Positions 40,901-50,003 of a stretch of DNA of 64,000 nt are shown here, one piece after another. Source of the DNA: CAWGHZ01 sp963775315 (GTDB taxonomy: Bacteria > Pseudomonadota > Alphaproteobacteria > MPNO01 > DASWLB01); the NCBI GenBank assembly GCA_963775315.1, contig CAVZIN010000007.1:1674001-1738000 (forward strand), written 5' to 3'. The notes below the pieces were generated by a model, which had not been told where the DNA came from, did no database searches, and saw only the letters and a program-made list of their open reading frames with translations. Position 1 is the first letter of the stretch, and each line of letters starts with the position of its first letter. The translations under genes and the position numbers were made by a program.

Positions 40901-41352
40901 CTAGGTCGTGTGGACAAATTTGAGCCAGAGCTTGATTGCGCCGAGGTATAGCGTGCCGAGGAAGCTGTCGGCGAGCTTGTCGTATCGGGTGGCGATGGCG
41001 CGGTTGATCTTGAGATGACCGATCATGCGCTCGATGCGGTTGCGCTCGCGGTAGAGACGCTTGTTCCAGCGGATCGCGGCCTTGCGGTTGGAGCGCGGCG
41101 GGATCACGGGGCGGATGCCGCGCGCGCGGAGATCGGCGCGGATCGCGTCGCTGTCGTAACCCTTGTCGGCGAGAAGCGCGGCGGCGGCTTGCTCGGGCAG
41201 GCCGATCAGCGTGTCGTAGGCTTGGCAGTCCGCCGTCTCGCCGCCCGTGAGGTGGAAGGCAAGCGGCCGGCCTCGGGCATCGGCGAGACAATGAACCTTA
41301 CTGGTGAACCCGCCCCGCGAGCGGCCAAAAGCCTGTTCGCGAGTCCCCCTTT
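40901..41352 (-). CDS. IS5-family transposase, second half (frameshift product)
   Basis: This frame supplies the catalytic end: AFGRSRGGFTSKVHCLADAR, then LLADKGYDSDAIR (second catalytic Asp) and RNRIERMIGHLKINRAIATR (catalytic Glu), ending LWLKFVHTT. The stop TAG (40903-40901) is formed by the flanking CTAG target sequence, not by the element itself. Access is by -1 slippage at the A4G5 run 41344-41352 from the upstream frame. Confidence 0.8.
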
Positions 41353-41747
41353 TGCGCCCGCTGCCTGCGGGTGTCCGCGCACCGTGGTGGAGTCGATGCT
41401 GTGATGTCGATTGTTGGCCATCGTGTCGGCCAAGGTCGTCGCCGCGGCTTCCCAGATGCCGGCTTCGCACCACCGCCGGAAGCAGCGCGCGATCGAGTTC
41501 CAGTTGCCGTAGCGCTCGGGCACGTCGCGCCAGGGCGCGCCGGTGCGCAGTCGCCACAGGATGCCATTGACCGTCGCACGTCGATCGAGCGGCGGGCGCC
41601 CGCGACGCCCGCGCTCCGGCGGCAACAAGGATTCCAAAACCCGCCATTCCTGCTCGCTCAAGTCCCCTCGGCCCAAGGCTGCCTCTCCCGAATCTGCAGC
41701 CTTGAATCAAACCGGGAGTCACGCGTCAATCTTTTTGTCCACACAGC
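40905..41747 (-). mobile_element. IS5-family (IS427-like) insertion sequence, 843 bp
   Basis: Ends GTCGTGTGGACAAAT (left) and GCTGTGTGGACAAAA (right, read inward) are inverted repeats. Both are flanked by CTAG (40901-40904 and 41748-41751), consistent with a TA or CTAG target duplication. Two overlapping frames carry a DDE transposase with a candidate -1 slip site. Insertion is between the molybdo-hydroxylase operon and a Sel1 gene. Confidence 0.87.
41206..41676 (-). CDS. IS5-family transposase, first half
   Basis: 156 residues from a TTG preceded by GGGAGAGG. It contains the DUF4096-like N-terminal domain (LSEQEWRVLESLLPP, RRATVNGILWRLRTGAPWRDVPERYGNW) and the first catalytic Asp in HHSIDSTTVRGH. 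At AAAAGGGGG (41344-41352) a -1 shift joins it to the second frame; without slipping, translation continues through non-family sequence to 41206. Confidence 0.8.
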   Translation of the reverse strand: MGRGDLSEQEWRVLESLLPPERGRRGRPPLDRRATVNGILWRLRTGAPWRDVPERYGNWNSIARCFRRWCEAGIWEAAATTLADTMANNRHHSIDSTTVRGHPQAAGAKGGLANRLLAARGAGSPVRFIVSPMPEAGRLPSTSRAARRRTAKPTTR

Positions 41748-41754
41748 CTAGTCT

Positions 41755-42270
41755 CTAGCGATGCTCGGGCGAATCCTGCCAGGCGGCGACGCGGCGGTAC
41801 AATTCCTGGATCTCGGCGCCGGTCATTCGCTGCGCCACCTCCTCGCGGCACTGGAGCGCCTCGGAGATGCCGCCATCGAGCGCAAGCTCGCACCACATGT
41901 GCGCGGCGATATTGCTGCGCGGCACGCCGTCGCCGGAGGCGTACATGTTTCCGAGGAAGAATTGCGCCTCGACCTGGCCTTGCTGCGCCGCCTTCGAAAA
42001 CCAGTAGGCGGCTTCGTGGGTGGATTGGGCGACGCCGATGCCCTTGTAGAGCATGAAGCCGAGCGCCGCTTCGGACGGCGCGTCGCCCTTTTCAGCGAGC
42101 GAGCGCCAGAGCCGCTCGGCGAGGCCGAAATGGCCGGAGTTATATTCGGAAAGCGCGATGCGGAACCCGTCGTCGCCGGTCGGCGACCAGCTTTGCGCCG
42201 AGGCCGGCGCCACCGGCACCGCCAGCAGCAGCAGCACAACAGTTGCGACGTTTCGGGCGAGCCCGCTCAT
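41755..42270 (-). CDS. Sel1-repeat secreted protein
   Basis: 171 residues; AAGGGG precedes the ATG. A signal peptide ends near ASAQSW. Sel1-like repeats include FGLAERLWRSLAEKGDAPSE, EAALGFMLYKGIGVAQS and VEAQFFLGNMYASGDGVPRS, followed by an AHMWCELALDGG unit. Such proteins scaffold envelope or secretion interactions. The stop codon lies three bases from the IS5-family target duplication, so the gene narrowly escaped disruption and its former downstream sequence is now the IS end. It is a different gene from the Sel1 lipoprotein at 33792. Confidence 0.82.
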   Translation of the reverse strand: MSGLARNVATVVLLLLAVPVAPASAQSWSPTGDDGFRIALSEYNSGHFGLAERLWRSLAEKGDAPSEAALGFMLYKGIGVAQSTHEAAYWFSKAAQQGQVEAQFFLGNMYASGDGVPRSNIAAHMWCELALDGGISEALQCREEVAQRMTGAEIQELYRRVAAWQDSPEHR

Positions 42271-42382
42271 CCCCTTAAAATAAGGCCGGCCCTCTCCCGG
42301 CGCCATGGCCGCGACACCCGGCAACGCAGCACCTCCAATTCGCCACAGCGGTGTCCGCGGCGCGTCGCGCCCCGCTTCGCGG

Positions 42383-42838
42383 TCAGCCTTCGCACGCACG
42401 TATGAAGGCATCGAGGATCGGCGCCTGGCCTTTGTGCATCTTCCCGCGCGCGGTCTCCAGGTCGAACCAGCCGGCGCGGTCCACCTCGGGAAACGCGCGC
42501 AGGGTGCCGGAACGCGGCGGCCACTCGATCGTGAAGCTGATACTGGAAAGCGCGGCGGCGTCCCAATCGCCCTCGACCGCCCAGGCATGGATCGTCTTGC
42601 CGCCGGCGCGGATCGCGCCGAGCGCGCGGACAGGCCCCTCCGGCACGAAGCCGGTCTCCTCGCGGAACTCGCGCCGGGCACAGGCAAGCGGGTCCTCCCC
42701 CTCGGCAAGTTCGCCCTTCGGGATCGACCAGCCGTGCGCGTCCTTCTTCGCCCAGAACGGGCCGCCCGGATGGACCAGAAGGATCTCGATCCCGCCGGGC
42801 CGCTGCCGCCACAGCACGAGCCCGGCGCTTTCCTTCAT
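42383..42838 (-). CDS. Nudix hydrolase
   Basis: 151 residues. The Nudix box is complete: GELAEGEDPLACARREFREE followed by TGF, matching G-x5-E-x7-REUXEEXGU. The N-terminus MKESAGLVLWRQRPGGIEIL and WSIPKGE precede it in the usual order, and the C-terminal PEVDRAGWFDLETARGKMHKGQ resembles the subgroup acting on diadenosine polyphosphates or NTPs. The substrate is undefined. The ATG overlaps the VOC gene stop (ATGA, 42835-42838), so the pair is coupled. Confidence 0.88.
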   Translation of the reverse strand: MKESAGLVLWRQRPGGIEILLVHPGGPFWAKKDAHGWSIPKGELAEGEDPLACARREFREETGFVPEGPVRALGAIRAGGKTIHAWAVEGDWDAAALSSISFTIEWPPRSGTLRAFPEVDRAGWFDLETARGKMHKGQAPILDAFIRACEG

Positions 42839-43362
42839 TCGGCCGAGGCCGGGTCCTTGAACCGGTTCTTGGTGGCAACGTCGCCGCGCGCGAAATACTG
42901 GTCGTACTTGTCCTTCATGCCGACGTACTGGAATTCCCAGTAATTGTCGTCGCGGTCGCGGAAGTAGAACGAGTAGCCGCCGTGATGGGTGGTGATGCGC
43001 GAGATCTGGCGGATGTCGTAGTGGTCCTTCCATTTGTGGGCGAGCTCGAGCGCCCGGTCGACCGCCTCCTGCGAATCCAGATCGATCCCCCAATGGTGCT
43101 GGCGGTCGACCGGCTTCACGTGGTCGCCGACCTCCAGGCAGACGATGGCGCAATAGCCGCCCTTGCGCAGCAGAAGGCCGCGCTCGGTGTGCTGCACCAC
43201 GTCGAGCCCGAGGAACTCCTCGTAGAAGCGTCGCGACTCCTCCAGGTTGTTGCAGGTGATCGTGCCATGCGACAGCACGATCGGCTTGTTGAGGGGAATG
43301 CCCATGCCGGGGGCCGGCACGTCGGCCGCCATGATGCCGGCGGCGTGCGCGTTGTCGTCCAT
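42835..43362 (-). CDS. VOC-superfamily protein (glyoxalase / extradiol dioxygenase type)
   Basis: 175 residues; AAGGAGG places the start at 43362. It has the paired beta-alpha-beta-beta-beta modules of the VOC fold: LSHGTITCNNLEESRRFYEEFLG at the N-terminal side (metal-ligand His in SHGTI) and FYFRDRDDNYWEFQYVGMKD at the C-terminal side (Glu ligand in YWEFQ), with HHWGIDLDSQE between. The second-shell pattern resembles type I extradiol dioxygenases or hydroxybenzoate-type enzymes. It is coupled with the Nudix gene. Substrate unknown. Confidence 0.82.
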   Translation of the reverse strand: MDDNAHAAGIMAADVPAPGMGIPLNKPIVLSHGTITCNNLEESRRFYEEFLGLDVVQHTERGLLLRKGGYCAIVCLEVGDHVKPVDRQHHWGIDLDSQEAVDRALELAHKWKDHYDIRQISRITTHHGGYSFYFRDRDDNYWEFQYVGMKDKYDQYFARGDVATKNRFKDPASAE

Positions 43363-43477
43363 CTCCGCCCTCCTTCGGAACGGTTGTCGTAGGCGCCAGT
43401 CTAGCCGCGCCACGCGCCGCAACCAACTGCGGCGAGCACCGCGGAACGGGGGCCCGCCCGTGGCCGTTCCCCTGGCG

Positions 43478-44449
43478 ATGCCGCGTCCCGTCCCGCAGTC
43501 CCTGAAACCGATGGAGGCCGAACCGGTCGAACTCGCTGCCGAGCGGGCCAGGCTGGCTCTACGAGGCGAAGTATGACGGGTTCCGCTGCCTCGCCTTCCG
43601 AGACGGCGAGGAAGTGACGCTGCAATCGCGCCACCAGAAGCCGCTCGGCCGCTATTTTCCTGAGCTTGCCCGCGCGCTGGGCGCGCTCGCTGCCCCGCGC
43701 TTCGTGCTCGATGGCGAGATCGTCATTCGGGGCGAGCCGTTCGAGACCCTGCAGCTCCGGCTGCACCCAGCCGCCTCGCGCATCGCGCGGCTGGCGCGCG
43801 AGCACCCGGCGACGCTGGTCGCCTTCGACCTGCTCGCCGACGCCGAGGGCACCGCCTGCTCGACCGTCCGTTCGCCGAGCGGCGCGCGGAGCTTGAGGCG
43901 TTCGTATCCGAGCCCGGCGACGGGGATGGCGCCGTCGTCCTGTCGCGCGCGACGCGGTCGGCCGCCACGGCGCGGCGGTGGCTGGGAAAGCCGGGGCTCG
44001 ACGGCATCGTCGCCAAGCGGCTCGACCTTCCCTACGCGCCGGGCGAGCGCGCCATGCGCAAGTTCAAGCTGTGGAAGACGATCGACTGCGTGGTCGGCGG
44101 GCTCTATCGCAAGACGGGAACCGCCCGCGTGGAATCGCTGCTCCTTGGGCTCTACGACTCCGAAGGGCGTCTCAACTATGTCGGGCGCGCGCCGGTCCGG
44201 AACGACGCCGCCGAGGTCGCCCGCCTCGTGGCGCCGCTGGTGGGCGGGCAAGGCTTTACGGGACGGGCGCCCGGCGGCAAGAGTCGCTGGTCGGGCAAGG
44301 AGCGCAAGCCCGTGCCGCTTGCGCCGCGGCTGGTGGTCGAGGTCAGCGCCGACCACATCACCGGGGCCTACATGCGGCACGGCGCCCGGCTTCTCCGCTG
44401 GCGCGACGACAAGCGGCCGGAGGACTGCACGATGGACCAGATCGCCTGA
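43478..44449 (+). pseudogene. ATP-dependent DNA ligase (LigC/LigD-type) gene with two compensating frameshifts
   Basis: The peptide parts line up as one ligase: SLKPMEAEPVE in the start frame, then LPSGPGWLYEAKYDGFRCLAF (motif I lysine in KYDGFR) and FVLDGEIVIRGE in a second frame. From about 43855 the original frame resumes: LLDRPFAERRAELEAF, GLDGIVAKRLDLPYAPGERA, FKLWKTIDCVVGG and MRHGARLLRWRDDKRPEDC. One indel lies near 43535 and the opposite one near 43855. The start frame alone stops at 43576. Either a genuine pseudogene or two sequencing errors. Such ligases act in bacterial end joining. Confidence 0.75.
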
Positions 44450-44514
44450 ACGATCACGGAACGCGAGCGGGCCACCGCGCCTTTTCCAGGTGATTTCACA
44501 TCCGGAGATTCGCC

Positions 44515-45387
44515 GTGCCCGACGACCCCGCCAGCCGCCGCCCCGAACCGCCCCAGCCCCAGCAGAAGCAGCCCCCGCCCGGGCGCACCGGCGAGATGTC
44601 GCCGCGTCCCGACCACGGCGAGGAAATCTACGAAGGACATGGCCGGCTGGCCGGCCGCGCAGCCATCATCACGGGCGCCGATTCCGGCATCGGCCGTGCG
44701 GTCGCCATCGCCTTCGCGCGCGAAGGGGCCGAGGTGCTGGTCGCCTATCTCGACGAGGACGAGGACGCGCAGGAGACGGTGCGCTGGATCGAGGCTGCGG
44801 GCCGCAAGGCAGTCGCCGTGGCGGGCGACGTCGGCGACGAGGCGCATTGCCGCGCGCTGGTCGACCGAGCCGTCCGGGAGTTCGGCCGGCTCGATATCCT
44901 GGTCAACAACGCCGCGATGCAGCGCACCCACGAATCGCTGGAGGAGCTCTCCGCCGCCGAATGGGAGGCGACCTTCCGCACCAACATCCACGCCATGTTC
45001 TACCTGTGCAAGGCGGCGGTGCCGCACATGAAGCCGGGTGCGGCGATCGTCAATACATCGTCCATCAACGCCAACTCGCCGAATCCCACCCTGCTCGCCT
45101 ACGCCGCCACGAAGGGTGCCATCGCCAACTTCACCGCGGGGCTCGCCCAGCTCCTCGGCGAGAAGGGCATCCGCGTGAATGCGGTCGCGCCGGGCCCGAT
45201 CTGGACGCCGCTGATCCCCTCCACCATGCCGAAGGAGAAGGTCGAAAAGTTCGGCGCCAACACGCCGCTCGGCCGCGCGGGCCAGCCGGCCGAGCTCGCC
45301 CCCGCCTATGTGCTGCTCGCCTCGGACGAGGCGAGCTACATCACCGGGGCGCTGGTGCCGGTGACGGGCGGCCGGCCGATCCTGTAG
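44515..45387 (+). CDS. SDR oxidoreductase with proline-rich N-terminus
   Basis: 290 residues from a GTG. The first 45 residues are rich in Pro and Gln (PPQPQQKQPPPGRTG), as in YhdF / stress-induced SDRs of the glucose-dehydrogenase-like group. Then follow GADSGIGRA (cofactor), NNAA, the SSINAN serine segment and YAATKGA (Tyr and Lys), ending YITGALVPVTGGRPIL. The family often responds to general stress. It follows the ligase remnant by 65 bp, as similar SDR and ligase genes do in several stress clusters, but their link here is only positional. Confidence 0.87.
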   Translation: MPDDPASRRPEPPQPQQKQPPPGRTGEMSPRPDHGEEIYEGHGRLAGRAAIITGADSGIGRAVAIAFAREGAEVLVAYLDEDEDAQETVRWIEAAGRKAVAVAGDVGDEAHCRALVDRAVREFGRLDILVNNAAMQRTHESLEELSAAEWEATFRTNIHAMFYLCKAAVPHMKPGAAIVNTSSINANSPNPTLLAYAATKGAIANFTAGLAQLLGEKGIRVNAVAPGPIWTPLIPSTMPKEKVEKFGANTPLGRAGQPAELAPAYVLLASDEASYITGALVPVTGGRPIL

Positions 45388-45590
45388 AGGCTGCTTGTCG
45401 GCTGTCTGCCGGCACGGCAACCCGGCCGCCCTGTTCGGCCATCCGAAGATCGATTGAACCGGCCAGTAACGCGTGCTGGCGTCGGGGGCCGCGCCGCGCC
45501 ATAGTGGCGGCCTTCTCGATCTGCGCTCAGGGCGCGGCCTTTCCCCGGGGAGGGCGCCGGCGCGCCTGCCGCAAGGAGACATCGGTTCCG

Positions 45591-47144
45591 ATGAGTTCGC
45601 GCCTGCGTCGATCCGGCGCCCGGCCAGCCGTCCGCGCGGCTGCCGGCAACGCGCCTGCCCTGCCCGATCCCGCGCGCCACGACGCGCCCCTCGACGCCGG
45701 CGCCTCGCGCCGTAGCTGGATCCTGTTCGCGACGGTCGTGCTGATCTTCATGACGGGCGTTGAGGGCACGGTAATCGCGACCGCGGTGCCGACCATCGTC
45801 GGCCGGCTCGGCGGGTTCGCGGAGTTCAGCTGGGTGTTCAGCGCCTACTTCCTGGCGCAGGGCGCGACCATCCCGATCTATGGCCGGCTCGCCGACCTGT
45901 TCGGGCGCAAGCGCGTGCTGTTCTTCGGCCTCACCGTGTTCCTCGTCGGCACAACGCTCTGCGGCTTCTCCACCAGCATGGGCATGTTGGTGGGATTCCG
46001 CTTCCTGCAGGGGATCGGCGCCGGCGCGGTGCAGCCGATCAACCAGACACTGATAGGCGACCTCTACCCGCCCGCCAAGCGGGCCAAGATGGCCGGATTC
46101 TTCTCGAGCGTGTGGGGCGTCGCCGCGATCATCGGACCGATGCTCGGCGCCTTCGTCATCGCCCATATCGCCTGGTACTGGGTGTTCTGGGTGACCTTGC
46201 CCGTCGGCGTGCTCGGCTTCGCCGTGCTCGCCGTTGCGCTGCGCGAGAAGATCGAGCGACGCGCCCACCGCATCGACTATCCCGGCGCGGCTCTGATGGC
46301 GGGCGGCATCGCCCTCCTCATGTACAGCTTCATCGAAGCGCGCCGCCTGGGGCTGGGCGAGTTCGCGCTGCTGCTGGGCGGCGCGGTCCTCATCCTCGCC
46401 CTGTTCGTGGCGCAGGAACTGCGCGCGCCCGAGCCGATCATGCCGCTCGGCCTTCTTGGGCGGCCGGTGCTCGCCAACGCCACGATCGGCTGCTTCGGCA
46501 TCGGCAGCGTGGTGATGGCGAGCACGACCTTCCTTCCGGCCTATATCCAGGGCGTGATGGGGATGAGCCCGGTGGTCGCCGGCTACGCGCTCGCCACCGG
46601 GTCGGTCACCTGGATTCTCGGCTCGCTCACCGGCGGGCGGATCATGCTGCGCCGGTCTTATCGCACCGCAACCGCCATCGGCGGGGTGTTCCTGGTCGCG
46701 GGCATCGTCATGCTGATCGCGCTCGACCCCGCGCGCGGCGCGCTTTGGGCGGCGGGCGGGACGGCGCTCGTCGGCATCGGCATGGGCCTCACACAGAACA
46801 CCTACACGGTGGCTGCGCAGAGCTGCGTCGACTGGACCCAGCGCGGCGTCGCCACCTCGCTGATCGCGTTCAGCCGCATGCTGGGCCAGACCATCGGCAC
46901 CGCGCTCTATGGCGGCATCGTCAATTTGACGGTGGCGGGGCTGCTCGGCGGGGATGCCGTGAGCCGGATCATGGACCCGTCGCTCCGCCAGTCGCTCAGC
47001 CCCGCCGCGCTCGGCCCAGCGATGGCCGCCGTCGCGGACGCGATCCGCAACGTCTATTTGACGGCCGCGCTGTTCGTCCTGGTCATCCTCGCCGCCGGGT
47101 TCTTCCTGCCCAGGGGGCTGAGCCCCGTGCGGCCCGCCCGGTAG
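45591..47144 (+). CDS. MFS drug/proton exporter, DHA2 (EmrB/QacA) type
   Basis: 517 residues with 14 predicted helices. The start at 45591 has AAGGAG upstream and gives a 40-residue cytoplasmic Ala/Pro-rich leader. MFS motifs: GRLADLFGRKRVLFFGL (motif A), GFRFLQGIGAGAVQPINQTL (motif B) and SSVWGVAAIIGPMLGAFV (motif C of antiporters). VIATAVPTIVGRLGG at helix 1 is a DHA2 mark. No regulator or membrane-fusion partner is adjacent. Its stop abuts the stop of the convergent permease with no base between (GGTAGCTACC). Confidence 0.9.
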   Translation: MSSRLRRSGARPAVRAAAGNAPALPDPARHDAPLDAGASRRSWILFATVVLIFMTGVEGTVIATAVPTIVGRLGGFAEFSWVFSAYFLAQGATIPIYGRLADLFGRKRVLFFGLTVFLVGTTLCGFSTSMGMLVGFRFLQGIGAGAVQPINQTLIGDLYPPAKRAKMAGFFSSVWGVAAIIGPMLGAFVIAHIAWYWVFWVTLPVGVLGFAVLAVALREKIERRAHRIDYPGAALMAGGIALLMYSFIEARRLGLGEFALLLGGAVLILALFVAQELRAPEPIMPLGLLGRPVLANATIGCFGIGSVVMASTTFLPAYIQGVMGMSPVVAGYALATGSVTWILGSLTGGRIMLRRSYRTATAIGGVFLVAGIVMLIALDPARGALWAAGGTALVGIGMGLTQNTYTVAAQSCVDWTQRGVATSLIAFSRMLGQTIGTALYGGIVNLTVAGLLGGDAVSRIMDPSLRQSLSPAALGPAMAAVADAIRNVYLTAALFVLVILAAGFFLPRGLSPVRPAR

Positions 47145-47951
47145 CTACCGCCAGCGGAGGAAGGCGCGCTCGACCGCCGTCAGGATCGCCCCGATCACAA
47201 GCCCGAGCAACGCGAGGATCACGACACCCGCCATCAAATCGTCGGACTGCATCAGGTTGCCAGCGGTCAGCAGGAAGGCGCCGATGCCGAACTGCGCGCC
47301 GATCATCTCGGCAGCGACGACCAGGATCAGCGCAATCGAAACCGAGATGCGGAAGCCGGCGAGGACGCCCGGCAGGGCGGAGGGCAGCATCACCTTCCAG
47401 ATGATCGCGCGCATCGGCAGGTTGAAGCTCTGTGCCATGCGGATCAGGTTGCGCGGCACGGAATCGATTGCGGACAGCGTCGCGATGATGGTGGGGAAGA
47501 ACACGCCCGAGGCGATGGTGACGATTTTCGGCGTCTCGCCGATACCGAGCCAGAGGATCAGCAGCGGCATCAGCGCGATCTTCGGGATCGGATAGATCGC
47601 CGACACCATTGGCATGCCGATGGCGCGCCCCGCCGTCGAGAGCCCCATCACGACGCCGAGCGAAACGCCGAGCGACGCGCCGATCACCCAGCCTGAGCCG
47701 ATGCGGACGAGCGAGATGGAGAGGTTCTTCCACAGCTCGCCGCTGACGGTAAGCTGGACCAGCGCGTCGCAGATCGCCGCAGGCGACGGCAGGAACACCG
47801 GGTCCACCCAACCGATGGAATCGGCGAATTGCCAGATGGCGAGCAGCCCGGCGAAGGCGAACCAGGAATAGAGCGGCCTCGGAACCTCGAGGAATCCGCC
47901 ACCGCGGAACGCGACCTCTCGGCGCAATGCCGGACGCGCGAGGTCAGTCAT
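47145..47951 (-). CDS. ABC transporter permease (TauC/SsuC type)
   Basis: 268 residues, six membrane helices. The EAA loop reads MAQSFNLPMRAIIWKVMLPSALPGVLAGF, the usual contact with the ATPase. The IGMPMVSAIYPIPKIALMPLLILWLGIG block is characteristic of NMT1-type (nitrate/sulfonate/taurine) importers. The start overlaps the ATPase stop by eight bases. With the ATPase and binding protein upstream it forms a complete transporter for an unknown small organic solute. Confidence 0.88.
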   Translation of the reverse strand: MTDLARPALRREVAFRGGGFLEVPRPLYSWFAFAGLLAIWQFADSIGWVDPVFLPSPAAICDALVQLTVSGELWKNLSISLVRIGSGWVIGASLGVSLGVVMGLSTAGRAIGMPMVSAIYPIPKIALMPLLILWLGIGETPKIVTIASGVFFPTIIATLSAIDSVPRNLIRMAQSFNLPMRAIIWKVMLPSALPGVLAGFRISVSIALILVVAAEMIGAQFGIGAFLLTAGNLMQSDDLMAGVVILALLGLVIGAILTAVERAFLRWR

Positions 47952-48717
47952 TCATCATCTCCCGATCGGCCACCGAGGCCTCGTCCCGGATCAGCGACCA
48001 AAGACGCTCGCCCAGCTCGGCGATCGTCGCCTGGGCCGCCTTCTCGGTGCGCTCGCGCTGCGGAATGGGCACGGTCAGCACCTCCTTGATGCGGCCCGGG
48101 CGACGCGACAATACCACGACCCGGTCGGCGAGGCGCAGCGCCTCCTGGAAATTGTGGGTGACGTAGATGCCGGCGATGCGTTCGCGCAGAAGAAGATCCA
48201 GAAAATCCTCCATCAGGAGGTCGCGGGTCTGGGCGTCGAGCGCCGACAGCGGCTCGTCCATGAGCAGCACAGCAGGCCGGACGGCCAGGGCGCGGGCGAT
48301 GCCGACCCGCTGGCGCATGCCTCCGGAGAGCTGTTTCGGAAAGGCGGTCGCGAAATCGGAGAGGCCGGTGCGCTGCAACGCGTCGGCAACGCGCGCCCGC
48401 CGCTCGCCCGCCGGCATGCGATGATGCTCGAGTGGCAATCCCACGTTCTGCTCGACCGTGCGCCACGGCAGCAGCGCGAAGTCCTGGAAGATGAAGGTCA
48501 GCGGGTTGAGGCAGTCTTCCGGCGGGTCACCCTCCAGGAAAACCCGGCCGTCCGTCGCCTTGAGCACGCCGCCCACGATGGAAAGCAGGGTCGACTTGCC
48601 GCAGCCGGACGGGCCGATGACGGCCACGATCTCGCCCTCGCGCACGTGGACGGCGATGTCCTCGAGCACGAGGAGGTCGTCGTAGGCGTGCCGCTTTACA
48701 TCGATGATGACGTCCAT
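47944..48717 (-). CDS. ABC transporter ATPase (TauB/SsuB type)
   Basis: 257 residues from ATG at 48717. Walker A GPSGCGKSTLLSIVGG, Q-loop FIFQDFALLPWRTV, signature LSGGMRQRVGIARALA, Walker B VLLMDEPLSALDAQTRDL and switch histidine in YVTHNFQEAL are all intact. An upstream in-frame ATG at 48783 would add 22 residues with low complexity; it overlaps the binding-protein stop and is a possible but less likely start. It energises the permease at 47145. Confidence 0.9.
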   Translation of the reverse strand: MDVIIDVKRHAYDDLLVLEDIAVHVREGEIVAVIGPSGCGKSTLLSIVGGVLKATDGRVFLEGDPPEDCLNPLTFIFQDFALLPWRTVEQNVGLPLEHHRMPAGERRARVADALQRTGLSDFATAFPKQLSGGMRQRVGIARALAVRPAVLLMDEPLSALDAQTRDLLMEDFLDLLLRERIAGIYVTHNFQEALRLADRVVVLSRRPGRIKEVLTVPIPQRERTEKAAQATIAELGERLWSLIRDEASVADREMMND

Positions 48718-48787
48718 ACGCGCCGGGTCCGCTGGCAGGAGACCGGAACGCGGCCCGGGACGCGGCGCGCCCCGGGGCGCCATCCGC

Positions 48788-49837
48788 CTAGTTGGCGAAG
48801 ATCACGAACCGCCGGTCGATCAGCGCGTTCGCGTCCATCTTCTGCTTGATCATCCCATGCTCGTGGTACCAGTCGAGCACGTTCTGCATGTCGGCGAGCA
48901 CGATCCGGTTCTGCGGATCGAAATAGCCGATGCCGCGGGCGACGACCGCCGGCTTCTCGCTCAGCGTCTTGGCGACGATGTCGATCATCTCAGGCGCGCT
49001 CGGCTGGTCGGCGCGCTTGCCCTGGGCATCGAGGAAGCCTTTGTCCCAGGTCTCGCCGCCCTTGGCGAAGGCCGTGAGGAACCGCTTCACGATGTCCGGA
49101 TGCTCCTTCGCCATCTTTCCCGTGGTGAAGGTGACGGTCGACTGTCCTCCGCCCAGCTCGTCCGATACCCAGCCAAGGAGCCGGGCGTCGTGACGCGCGA
49201 CCAGCGGCAGGATGTTGGCCACCGTCTGCACGCCGACGTCGATCTCGCCGCCCTTGATGGCGGAGGCGACGTTCGGGTTCGACTGCAAGGGCACGATCTG
49301 AACGTCCTTGGTCGACAGGCCGTACTTGTGCAGCACGCGGTCCAGGTCGTACTCGAGCGGCGTGCCGCGCTGGGTGATGCCGACCTTGCGGCCTTTCAGG
49401 TCCTTGAACGAGTGGATGCCCTCGGCATAGGCCTTGTTCGACAGCAGGAACCCGATGGTCTGGAAGCCCGGCCGCTCCCACCCCCCGGCGGCGACGATGC
49501 GGAGCGTACCCTTGTAGGCGAGGTTGCAGAACGCGGCGGTCAGCGCGGTCGAGCCGAAATCGATGTCGCCCGACGCAGCAGCGACGGCGATCGGCGCGGC
49601 CGAGTGGAAAAGGGTGAGCTTGGCGTCGAGTCCCTGATCCTTGAAATAGCCTTTGGCGACCGCCACGAAGGCCGAGGCGCCACCCTGGGAATGGACGGTG
49701 CCGACCCGGATCACGTCGTCCGCCAGGCCCGGCCGCGCGCCGAGCCCGAAGACGAGGATCGAAGCCGCCATGGCCGTCCGCACGGCCAGCCGTCCGCCTC
49801 GCGACCGCTGCGCCGCCGCCCGTTCGATCGTTTTCAT
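48788..49837 (-). CDS. ABC transporter substrate-binding protein (NMT1 type)
   Basis: 349 residues; GGAGGG lies before ATG at 49837. A signal peptide covers about residues 1-40 (basic KTIERAAAQRSRGGR then TAMAASILVFGLGA, cleavage near GLA-DD). The mature protein shows VGTVHSQGGASAFVAVAKGY, IAVAAASGDIDFGST, FKDLKGRKVGITQRGTPLEY and HPDIVKRFLTAFAKGGE. It is the first gene of the three-gene importer operon (binding protein, ATPase, permease). Ligand unknown; sulfonate, nitrile or aromatic acids are typical. Confidence 0.88.
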   Translation of the reverse strand: MKTIERAAAQRSRGGRLAVRTAMAASILVFGLGARPGLADDVIRVGTVHSQGGASAFVAVAKGYFKDQGLDAKLTLFHSAAPIAVAAASGDIDFGSTALTAAFCNLAYKGTLRIVAAGGWERPGFQTIGFLLSNKAYAEGIHSFKDLKGRKVGITQRGTPLEYDLDRVLHKYGLSTKDVQIVPLQSNPNVASAIKGGEIDVGVQTVANILPLVARHDARLLGWVSDELGGGQSTVTFTTGKMAKEHPDIVKRFLTAFAKGGETWDKGFLDAQGKRADQPSAPEMIDIVAKTLSEKPAVVARGIGYFDPQNRIVLADMQNVLDWYHEHGMIKQKMDANALIDRRFVIFAN

Positions 49838-50003
49838 GTTCCCTCCGCTGTTTTCTTGTGTGCCGGTCCGCGCGCCAGCCCGCACAACCGATTGTGTCGC
49901 GCGAAGCCGCATGGCCGCAACCGGAAAGGGCGGGCAAGGCGTGCGAACACGCGCACGGCGCGCGCGGAGGACGCGCGCGGCGTTCGGAATCAGGGGAGCG
50001 GGA

